Shown here: positions 43,664 to 49,272 of the stretch, one piece after another | Layout of the letters: each line of letters begins with the position of its first letter | Numbering within the stretch: position 1 is the first letter of the stretch | Assembly (NCBI GenBank): GCA_903894155.1 | Contig: CAITPF010000014.1 | Location: 1-49,272 of the forward strand | Source: an uncultured beta proteobacterium | Lineage (GTDB): Bacteria; Pseudomonadota; Gammaproteobacteria; Burkholderiales; Burkholderiaceae_B | Reading direction: 5' to 3' | DNA length: 49,272 nt | The notes under the pieces: model-generated | Told to the model about the DNA's origin: nothing | Databases searched by the model: none | The model's input: the letters and a program-made list of their open reading frames with translations, nothing else | Translations under genes and position numbers: made by a program

Positions 43664-44638
43664 CTAATCAGCGACAAATCCCGACGCCCTGACGACGGGT
43701 TGCCATATGGCGAACTCCTTCCGGAGACGAGCCAGGCATTCGGCCGGGCCGGCAATCGTTGGTTCAAGCATGATCTTACGGAGCGCCAGGACGAATTCAG
43801 GTTGCTTGTGCACTTCTGTGACGAGTGCATTGATCGAGTCAATCGCAGCCTGTGGCGTTCCCGGGGGGGCGAATACGCCAATCCAGTCGGACAGCGTGAC
43901 CTCCGGTACGCCCGATTCGGCCATGGTCGGAACATCCGGCAAGAAGGGACTGCGCGTTGCACTCATGATGGCAAGCGCACGAATGCGCCGTATATTGTGC
44001 GCCTGGATCAGCGGCGTGCTGACAGAGCCGATGCCGCTGGGAACGTGACCGCCAATGACCCCAAGAAGCGCCGGCCCGCCTCCCTGGAAAGGGATATCCT
44101 GCATGCTGAGCTTGGTCACGCCAGCAAACATCAGACCCAAAAAGTGCGTGATATTGCCGAGCGCGGATGTGCTGTAAAAGCCAAAAGACGAGTCCTTCTT
44201 TACCAATTGCAAATATTCACTGACGTTGTTGGCGGGTACGGAAGGATTCACATAAAGCGCAAAATCCAGAACGCTTAACGCACTGACTGGAAGAAATGTC
44301 GTGAAGTTGCGGTCTGCGGGTTCCCTGTTCGTATGAGGCACCAGCGTGTAATTGGAGGCCACGTTCACAATCAGCGTGCGGCCATCGGGATTGGCCGCCA
44401 GTGCAAGCTCGCTTGCCACCCTGCCTGCGCCGCCTGGCTTATTGTCGACAACATAAGTCTGGCCAGTGAGGCGACGCAACTGTTCGGCAAGTTCGCGGGC
44501 GAGGATGTCTGTTGAACCGCCCACCGCAAAGGGAACGATGAGTCGCGTCGCCCTGCTCTGTGCAAATGAGAATGAATGGATTCCAAGCAGTGTCGCTGCA
44601 CCGGTCCCACATTGCTTCAGCATTGTTCTGCGCTTCAA
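43664..44638 (-). CDS. Bug family tripartite tricarboxylate receptor protein
   Basis: A 324-aa periplasmic solute-binding protein of the Bordetella Bug/TctC family. The TTG at 44638 has an ideal AAGGAG six bases ahead and gives K-R-R-T-M-L-K near the N-terminus, a Tat-like or Sec signal ending at FAQ-S about residue 24. Hallmarks are LIVPFAVGGSTDILAREL, VVDNKPGGAG, IPFQGGGPALLGVIGGHV and the late GVFAPPGTPQ. Bug proteins bind carboxylates or similar acids; most, like this one, have no TctAB membrane partners beside them. It is divergent from the MaoC gene across 240 bases. Confidence 0.92.
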   Translation of the reverse strand: MKRRTMLKQCGTGAATLLGIHSFSFAQSRATRLIVPFAVGGSTDILARELAEQLRRLTGQTYVVDNKPGGAGRVASELALAANPDGRTLIVNVASNYTLVPHTNREPADRNFTTFLPVSALSVLDFALYVNPSVPANNVSEYLQLVKKDSSFGFYSTSALGNITHFLGLMFAGVTKLSMQDIPFQGGGPALLGVIGGHVPSGIGSVSTPLIQAHNIRRIRALAIMSATRSPFLPDVPTMAESGVPEVTLSDWIGVFAPPGTPQAAIDSINALVTEVHKQPEFVLALRKIMLEPTIAGPAECLARLRKEFAIWQPVVRASGFVAD

Positions 44639-44707
44639 CGTTGTCTCCTTGCGCTCGTGAATTATTTTATTGGTTGCTAGTATGAGCCTGTGCACGATTT
44701 CGTCAAT

Positions 44708-44734
44708 ATGGAAATCCGCGAGGCGGAAAAGCAT
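44708..44734. promoter_or_regulatory. 27-bp imperfect palindrome in the Bug/MaoC divergent region
   Basis: The sequence from ATGGAAATCCGC (44708-44719) to GCGGAAAAGCAT (44723-44734) matches its reverse complement at eight of twelve positions per arm, with a perfect TCCGC-3-GCGGA core. It lies between the divergent Bug and MaoC genes, where an operator shared by both would be expected. No regulator gene is adjacent, so the protein that might bind is unknown. Confidence 0.3.
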
Positions 44735-44878
44735 TGCTTAGTGGCAATTGCATCTTTTCGCCCGATTGCTGACAATGGCTCGGGCAGGCTTGCTTACAAG
44801 AAGAAATCACACAGACAGTCCTGGTCAGTTTGACGATTTAGCGAATTGGCAAAGAACAAACACAACAAGGAGCGAACG

Positions 44879-45316
44879 ATGGAAAAGAAGATTGAGCTGA
44901 ACGGCAAATATGAAGATGTCCCGGTCGGGGCCGAAGTTACGTTTTCCCGCACGGTCGACGGCTCGGCAATCGACGGCTTTGCCAACGCGGTGCAAAGTTT
45001 CCACCCGCTGCACATGGACGCGGACTGGGCTCGGGCAAATTCGCCGTTTAGCGATCGGGTTGCGCACGGATTATTCACCTCGGCGCTGTTGTCACGGCCC
45101 ATCGTGAATTTCATCGACCGTTACAAGATCAACACCCTGCTGATTTCGACCACCTCAAAATACGTACGTCCAGTCGTTCTGGGCGACACGATTACGACGC
45201 GCCTGAAACTGGTCGAAAAAATCGAAGCCCGCAAGCGGCTTCGTTTTGAGGTGGAGTCAACCAATCAGCGCGGCGAGGTCGTCCTGGTCGGCGAGGCTGT
45301 CGAGCAGTTCGTCTAG
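44879..45316 (+). CDS. MaoC-like (R)-enoyl-CoA hydratase, atypical active site
   Basis: A 145-aa hot-dog protein of the PhaJ/MaoC type. The start at 44879 has AAGGAG ahead; the frame to 44846 is rejected. The hydratase-2 motif reads SFHPLHMDADWA, with catalytic His45 kept. The usual partner Asp (D-F-N-P-L-H in PhaJ) is Ser40 here, and the Asn is His42. Downstream VAHGLFTSALLS and VRPVVLGDTIT fit the fold. It would hydrate an enoyl-CoA or act as a thioesterase or acyl-binding protein. It lies 21 bases before an acyl-CoA dehydrogenase, so the pair probably handles one CoA ester. Confidence 0.85.
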   Translation: MEKKIELNGKYEDVPVGAEVTFSRTVDGSAIDGFANAVQSFHPLHMDADWARANSPFSDRVAHGLFTSALLSRPIVNFIDRYKINTLLISTTSKYVRPVVLGDTITTRLKLVEKIEARKRLRFEVESTNQRGEVVLVGEAVEQFV

Positions 45317-45337
45317 CCAGACCAGGGGACAAACCGA

Positions 45338-46510
45338 ATGGACTTCACCCTGACGCATGAACAGGAATCCATGCGCGACTCGGGCCGCCGACTCGCGGAG
45401 CGGGAAATCTACCCACGAATGGATTCACACCCAAAGCACCTGCCCTTACCCAAGGAAGTGCTGGGCGACCTTTTGCATAAACTGGCACATCTCGGGTTGA
45501 CAGGTGCCCGACTGCCCGCTGAGGCTGGGGGATCCGGTATCGGCATGCTGGATTACGGAATTTTCTTTGAGCAGTTGCCCCCGATCGTCGCGTTGGCATC
45601 GATGGCGCATGAGGGGTCCACCGCGCGGCTCTTTGCCGATGGTAACGAAGAGCAGCGTGCACGCCTCGTGCCTGATTTTGTGTCGGGGAAACAGATTTTT
45701 TGTACTGGCTCCACAGAGCCGGATACGGGTTCAGACCCGCGTGGCGTCCGGACACGGTTGCGCAAGCAGGGCGACAAGTTGGTGCTGGAAGGGCGCAAGA
45801 TGTGGATCTCCAACGTGACGGTCTGCGACGCCATATTGGTGACATGTCTTGACTGTCGGGATGGAGGTTCGGGCAAGCGTGTCGTCAAGGTGGTCGTTGA
45901 GCGTGACAGGACTCCTTTTCATTCCGCCCCCATCGATACGCTGGGGTATCGACAGGGCTGGTTCGGCGAAGCGGTCTTTGATGAGGTCGAGGTATTTGCC
46001 GAGAACGTCGTCGAATCCGAGCGGGAGGGCACCGCGATCCTGAAGGCCAGTTGGAGCGTCAATCGGCCGCTGTTTAGCTTGTCCGCCGTGCACCTCGCCC
46101 AGCGTGCCTATGACCTGGCAGTCGAGTATGCCGGCCATCGACGACAGTTTGGGCAACCCATCGCTGCGCGTCAGTTGGTACAAAAAGAGCTATCAGATAT
46201 TGCCACCGCGATCGCAACCAGTCGCCTGATTTGCTACCAGGCACTTTCGGCAGTTGATGCCGGAACGGGAACCGAAGGCATGGCCGCGATGGCGAAAAGA
46301 TATACCCAGAATGCGTGCCGTGATGCAATCTGGAAAGCGATGAACCTGTTCGGAGCGATGGGCCTTTCGGCTGATGCAAAACTGGAAGGCATGTATCGCG
46401 ATGTCAATATGATCGCAGTTGGCGATGGCACCAACGAAATCCTTGCCTTGATCCACGGAAGGGAAATTACAGGCATCGAGGCGTTGCGCGGTGCACCGAA
46501 GGGCGTCTGA
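45338..46510 (+). CDS. Acyl-CoA dehydrogenase family protein
   Basis: A 390-aa flavoenzyme with the N-terminal helical, middle beta and C-terminal helical domains. FCTGSTEPDTGSDPRGVRT is the first ACAD signature, KMWISN the FAD loop, and YAGHRRQFGQPIAARQLVQ the second. Near the C-terminus the catalytic position reads G-D363-G-T, where medium-chain enzymes have Y-E-G-T; no Glu is found at the alternative isovaleryl-type site either (NRPLFSL). It may use Asp, a different substrate, or a different reaction. It follows the MaoC gene by 21 bases, and a strong terminator comes after it. Confidence 0.9.
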   Translation: MDFTLTHEQESMRDSGRRLAEREIYPRMDSHPKHLPLPKEVLGDLLHKLAHLGLTGARLPAEAGGSGIGMLDYGIFFEQLPPIVALASMAHEGSTARLFADGNEEQRARLVPDFVSGKQIFCTGSTEPDTGSDPRGVRTRLRKQGDKLVLEGRKMWISNVTVCDAILVTCLDCRDGGSGKRVVKVVVERDRTPFHSAPIDTLGYRQGWFGEAVFDEVEVFAENVVESEREGTAILKASWSVNRPLFSLSAVHLAQRAYDLAVEYAGHRRQFGQPIAARQLVQKELSDIATAIATSRLICYQALSAVDAGTGTEGMAAMAKRYTQNACRDAIWKAMNLFGAMGLSADAKLEGMYRDVNMIAVGDGTNEILALIHGREITGIEALRGAPKGV

Positions 46511-46513
46511 GGG

Positions 46514-46555
46514 CAAAGCCCGGGTGCAGTTCACGAGTACCCGGGCTTTGTGTTT
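46514..46555 (+). terminator. Strong rho-independent terminator after the acyl-CoA dehydrogenase
   Basis: CAAAGCCCGGGT (46514-46525) pairs over all twelve bases with ACCCGGGCTTTG (46539-46550) around a 13-base loop, followed by TGTTT. It begins three bases after the stop codon and ends the MaoC/dehydrogenase transcript. Confidence 0.85.
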
Positions 46556-46653
46556 ATGACCCCGTCGAACATCAAGACAAATTTCTTGCCGACAGCGCCA
46601 GCATGAATCCAGCAATCACCGACCCGCTTGCGTAACACGGCAGAATCCTGATC

Positions 46654-46681
46654 ACTGAGCACTGAGCACTGAGCACTGATC
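46654..46681. repeat. Four tandem heptamers ACTGAGC
   Basis: ACTGAGC occurs three times in a row (46654-46674), followed by ACTGATC, in the gap between the dehydrogenase terminator and the racemase-like stop. Seven bases is not a multiple of three, and copy number could vary by slippage, but no gene is read through it, so it may only be a chance or decayed repeat. Confidence 0.7.
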
Positions 46682-46697
46682 ACGTTAGCGCCCTGCA

Positions 46698-47396
46698 TCA
46701 TGTCCGACACATAAAGTCCACAATCCGCGCCACATGCAACCTGGTTGTGTCGAGCAACGGTAGACCGTGGTGTGTGGGGCTGGTCAGGATCAATGGCAAC
46801 TCAGTGCCGCCCAGAATCATACCGTCGATTGCGTCCCGATTCCGCATGGTGTCGATCAGGGCCAGGAGCGCTTCGCGGGTTTCGGGCAACAGGATTCCCT
46901 TTACCAGTTCACCCATGTACTTGGCATGGACGAAATCCTGCTCCGCTGCCTGGGGGGCAACGATTGCAATCCCTGCGTTTTCGAATTCAGCCGGGTAGAC
47001 CGTGCCCTGCATGGTGAATCGGGTTCCAAGAATGCCTAGCCGCTTTAGTCCTCGCTCTTTTGCGGCAATGCATGCGGTTTCAATGATGCTGATAAGCGGA
47101 ATCGGCGAGCGCTGTTGCAACTCGTCAAAAACGACATGCGGCGTGTTGGATGCCAGAACGGCGAAATCGGCACCAGCCTGATACAGTTTTTCGATTTCAC
47201 GCGATAAGTATTCGATCAGCTCCGGGAATTGCCCCTGGGCGATCAAATCGAGCATCCTGGTCATGTGGATGCTGTTAATGATGATCGAGGGGTACTCGGT
47301 GTCACTTGTCCGCGCCTGGTACGCAAGGACAGACTGACGGTAGTATTGAATGGTTGACTCAGGCGCTATGCCGCCAATGATTCCTGCAGTTTTCAT
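46698..47396 (-). CDS. Asp/Glu racemase-fold protein lacking both catalytic cysteines
   Basis: A 232-aa protein of the aspartate/glutamate racemase (YgeA-like) family. It starts MKTAGIIGGIAPESTIQYYR, the family N-terminus. The first cysteine position, ACNT in racemases, is Ser83 in LASNTPH; the second, GCTE, is Gly197 in LGGTELP. Both changes are clear in DNA (TCC and GGC). Without either thiol the two-base racemase mechanism is not possible, so it may be a lyase, an isomerase of another kind, or a binding protein. It overlaps the ABM gene by four bases (ATGA), so the two form an operon. Confidence 0.86.
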   Translation of the reverse strand: MKTAGIIGGIAPESTIQYYRQSVLAYQARTSDTEYPSIIINSIHMTRMLDLIAQGQFPELIEYLSREIEKLYQAGADFAVLASNTPHVVFDELQQRSPIPLISIIETACIAAKERGLKRLGILGTRFTMQGTVYPAEFENAGIAIVAPQAAEQDFVHAKYMGELVKGILLPETREALLALIDTMRNRDAIDGMILGGTELPLILTSPTHHGLPLLDTTRLHVARIVDFMCRT

Positions 47397-47698
47397 TCGC
47401 TTACCCCAGACGGAAACCGGTACTGACGCCGGATTTCGCAAATCTGCACGGTATACGACTCGTACCAGCGTTCGCGGCCAAGCTCCTGGGCGATGACGTG
47501 TTCTGCTTGCCGCTTCCAGGCGTGAATGGATTCTTCGTCACGCCAGTAAGACAAGGCAATTTCGTTCGTGCCTTGCGTGACCGCGTCGAACTCGACGCAA
47601 CCAAATTCAGCCAGGGCAAGTCGTCGCATCCTTTGAGCGACTTGGGCGTATTCATCGTCCAGCTGATTTGCCTTGGCTCGAAAAATTACGACAAACAT
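47393..47698 (-). CDS. Antibiotic biosynthesis monooxygenase (ABM) domain protein
   Basis: A 101-aa protein of the dimeric alpha-beta barrel type. FVVIFRAKANQLDDEYAQVA and the central FGCVEFDAVTQGTNEIALSYW, with WRDEESIHAWKRQAEH, are ABM/YgiN-like. Such proteins are cofactor-free oxygenases, haem-degrading enzymes or plain small-molecule binders; a choice cannot be made. Its stop overlaps the racemase-like start in ATGA, so both are co-translated and probably work in one route. Confidence 0.86.
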   Translation of the reverse strand: MFVVIFRAKANQLDDEYAQVAQRMRRLALAEFGCVEFDAVTQGTNEIALSYWRDEESIHAWKRQAEHVIAQELGRERWYESYTVQICEIRRQYRFPSGVSE

Positions 47699-47811
47699 GG
47701 AATTGGCGCCCTATGAAATAGAGGATTGCATTGTCCGGGATAGCACATGCAGGCCGACGTCAGATTGGAATCGCGCGCGTTTGGTCGATACCGTGTGGCT
47801 CGCGCCCCTGC

Positions 47812-48513
47812 CTATTGGCTTTCTGGCGGCCGCGTTTGTTTGCTTTGCGCCAGGTTGATGAAAAGCGAAACGACGACCGCCATGTAGAAGGCGCCAAAGA
47901 GCGCGGCAAACAGGCTTAACGTCGTGGCGGGGGCTGTAACCGGAGTGACGTCCGCGTATCCGATCGAAACAACCTGCGTGAAGGCGTAATAGGTGAAAAG
48001 AGCCGTGCGCGCATGCCAGCCGGGAAGTTGGCTCATGATCGCGGGATCAATGTTGTAGGCCGTGGGCACCAGCAGATAGGCGATGGCGTTCAAGCTCGCC
48101 CAGACGTTGCCTGCGATGAGGTAGCCACAGAGCGCGCCAAGAATGTTCTCGGTGCCTCTGCTGGGGTCTCGCAACAAATCGCGCAAGATCACGTAGACGG
48201 CAACAGCCTCGAAGATGGACCGCGCCGCCTGCTCGGCAATCGTCAATGCGTAGTCAAGGCGCGCTTCGGTCAGCAGTTGAAGCCAGAATATGATGAGCGC
48301 CACGCACAGCAATGCCCCCATCCGCACGCGATCGCGGGGCTGATCAAATACGACAGCCCAGATCGCGATAATCAATACGGTACCGAATGCGGCAGAAAAG
48401 AGTAACCAGCCACCTCTCGCGTTAAACGTTTCAACGACGAGCGAGACGAGCAGCAAGGTCAGCAGGACGGTATATTTCCTCGTCTTTAATATGGTTGTGT
48501 CAACGCGCGGCAC
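47812..48513 (-). CDS. Two-pore-loop-type K+ channel family protein
   Basis: A 233-aa membrane protein with four N-terminal helices (about 14-110), then a pore domain: helix 122-148, a pore loop FTYYAFTQVVSIGYADVTP with the filter-like SIGYADVTP at 183-191, and the last helix 195-220. It belongs to the Ion_trans_2 fold, but the filter has GYAD where K+ channels have GYGD. This could alter selectivity or conductance. No RCK/TrkA-N domain is present. It is alone, with MAPEG upstream on the same strand at 54 bases. Confidence 0.83.
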   Translation of the reverse strand: MPRVDTTILKTRKYTVLLTLLLVSLVVETFNARGGWLLFSAAFGTVLIIAIWAVVFDQPRDRVRMGALLCVALIIFWLQLLTEARLDYALTIAEQAARSIFEAVAVYVILRDLLRDPSRGTENILGALCGYLIAGNVWASLNAIAYLLVPTAYNIDPAIMSQLPGWHARTALFTYYAFTQVVSIGYADVTPVTAPATTLSLFAALFGAFYMAVVVSLFINLAQSKQTRPPESQ

Positions 48514-48566
48514 GCATCAGCCTCCTGAAAGAATCCATCAACCTTTGACGAAGAAATTATTCCAGT

Positions 48567-48968
48567 TCACAGGGCCGCGAACCTGGCCAGCGACCAGCCC
48601 AAGTTAAGAACAATCAAAGCCATGAGCGTCACGAAGGTAAATTTCATCCCCAGGATGCGTTTGCTAAAGTCAGGTGGTGGTACGTTGATGCCTTTGGCGT
48701 GAATCAGGCGACCGATAATGAGAGTGATCCCCGGCAACGCAACCAGCCACCATGGGGCGCCATTGAGCTCCAGACAAGCAATCAGGATAATGCCGAAGGG
48801 AACGTATTCAGCGAAATTGCCATGAGCGCGAATGGCGCGTTCAAGATCTTCGTGGCCACCGCTACCCAGGCCAACCTTATTCTTTTTCCGGAGACCGATC
48901 ACGGCAAAAGAGAGTCTGATAAATATTGCGGTTAGCACCGCGGCGATGATTGAAGTGACGAGCAACAT
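48567..48968 (-). CDS. MAPEG family membrane protein
   Basis: A 133-aa protein with four predicted helices at about 1-25, 53-71, 73-90 and 105-128. The MAPEG signature R-A-x-x-N-x-x-E reads here RAIRAHGNFAEYVPFGIIL. MAPEG members include microsomal glutathione transferases and eicosanoid enzymes; bacterial ones mostly lack proven function. ATG 48968 is the family start; the frame to 49010 reaches into the presumed end of an insertion element, whose boundary lies 36 bases before the ATG, so the element sits in this gene's promoter region. Confidence 0.88.
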   Translation of the reverse strand: MLLVTSIIAAVLTAIFIRLSFAVIGLRKKNKVGLGSGGHEDLERAIRAHGNFAEYVPFGIILIACLELNGAPWWLVALPGITLIIGRLIHAKGINVPPPDFSKRILGMKFTFVTLMALIVLNLGWSLARFAAL

Positions 48969-49003
48969 GGAAGACTCCCAAGAGGTTTTCCAAAATCTTA
49001 CCC

Positions 49004-49070
49004 TTGACATCCACTCCCACCTTGGCCTTCGGCCACCGCTTGCGCGGGAAGGAGGGAGATTCCTACGGCG
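49004..49070 (-). ncRNA. Candidate omega-RNA / right end of an IS200/IS605-type element
   Basis: On the minus strand, right after the tnpB stop, the RNA would fold as CCGC-TTGC-complement loop-GCGG (49047-49036) and TGGCC-3-GGCCA (49035-49023), with GGGAG (about 49014-49018 complement) able to pair with CTCCC (49054-49058 complement) in a long-range helix. It ends in TCAA (49007-49004), a tetranucleotide that IS608-type elements use at the right cleavage site. This layout, structured scaffold overlapping the 3' end of tnpB followed by a guide from flanking DNA, is that of TnpB omega-RNAs. Boundary and folding were judged by eye. Confidence 0.62.
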
Positions 49071-49271
49071 CTATGCAAGAGAAGCCTCTAGCATAGTCGC
49101 TTCGGTGGGTTCCTGCTTCGCAGAGGCTGGGTGCGTCGTCGTCTTGCGACTGCGGCCAGAGCCGTCCTCTCCACAGGCAAACAAGCGCTGCCCGCGCTCT
49201 AAAACATTGATCGCGCCAACCAGATCCGCATGGGCGGTATGTTCGCACGCGACACACAGGAATTGGGCTTG
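49071..49271 (-). CDS. tnpB: TnpB (IS200/IS605 OrfB) C-terminal part, truncated by window edge
   Basis: The last 66 codons of an RNA-guided nuclease-type transposon protein. It reads QAQFLCVACEHTAHADLVGA, then INVLERG, then a variable polar tail ending EATMLEASLA. F-x-C-x-x-C is the second half of the TnpB zinc ribbon, and the Asp of HADLVGAINVL is the third RuvC residue (D-x-N-A-x-N-I in relatives). It ends at TAG 49073-49071, and the omega-RNA-like right end follows at once. The rest lies beyond the window, so whether the nuclease is intact, and whether a tnpA exists, cannot be seen. Confidence 0.85.
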   Translation of the reverse strand, partial: QAQFLCVACEHTAHADLVGAINVLERGQRLFACGEDGSGRSRKTTTHPASAKQEPTEATMLEASLA

Positions 49272-49272
49272 C

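Noticed and set aside
49063-49257. 64-codon minus-strand frame at the right edge
   Set aside because: A different frame over the same bases gives the TnpB zinc-ribbon and RuvC end, which is far better supported.

Overview
The window is a GC-rich (roughly 60 percent by eye) stretch of bacterial chromosome. The order trpG-trpE-gph-rpe / apaG-mltA-FAD monooxygenase-dsbC, a duplicate beta-type IF-1 started by TTG, a Bug-family (TTT) solute receptor and many small metabolic operons all point to a betaproteobacterium of the order Burkholderiales, most like Bordetella/Achromobacter/Pusillimonas (Alcaligenaceae). That placement is inferred from gene order and protein character. No rRNA, tRNA, CRISPR array or prophage was seen.

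Layout. 1-3344 (minus): rpe, gph, an unannotated-size trp leader peptide with its attenuator, trpE and the start of trpG. 3450-7065 (plus): apaG, mltA, a UbiH-like monooxygenase and dsbC, for cell-wall turnover and disulfide isomerisation. 7163-9195: a D-2-hydroxyacid dehydrogenase coupled to an AI-2E-type membrane protein. 9232-12602 (minus): Tat-exported PhoD, a DUF4337 membrane protein and an FMN alpha-hydroxyacid dehydrogenase. 12785-22067: single genes (HupE/UreJ, beta-lactamase-fold hydrolase, M20 peptidase, YhhQ, DUF1993, EamA, MFS, sodium/solute symporter, DUF1330, lipoprotein). 22203-25710 (minus): a molybdenum hydroxylase operon (iorA-iorB-like) with a short-chain dehydrogenase. 25897-28694: YdcZ-like transporter, cytochrome b561, GNAT, SGNH protein.

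28759-32886 (minus) is a potassium module: a KdpD-like kinase without its N-terminal half, KdpE-like regulator and Kup in one operon, with no kdpFABC. 33007-40222 holds transporters, two more GNAT enzymes, a double CDGSH protein, periplasmic alpha carbonic anhydrase, a TMEM165-like cation exporter and a methyltransferase. 40577-43309 is a cold-shock/translation-like block (small basic protein, second IF-1, glycine-rich RRM protein) followed by a lipid A acyltransferase and pdxH.

43664-47698 is an accessory-looking catabolic island: Bug receptor, MaoC-like hydratase, acyl-CoA dehydrogenase, an Asp/Glu-racemase-fold protein and an ABM monooxygenase. In three of these enzymes the canonical catalytic residue is changed. 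The window closes with a K+ channel-like protein, a MAPEG protein and, at the right edge, the 3' end of an IS200/IS605-type tnpB with a structured right end that looks like an omega-RNA whose guide would be copied from the DNA directly in front of the MAPEG gene.
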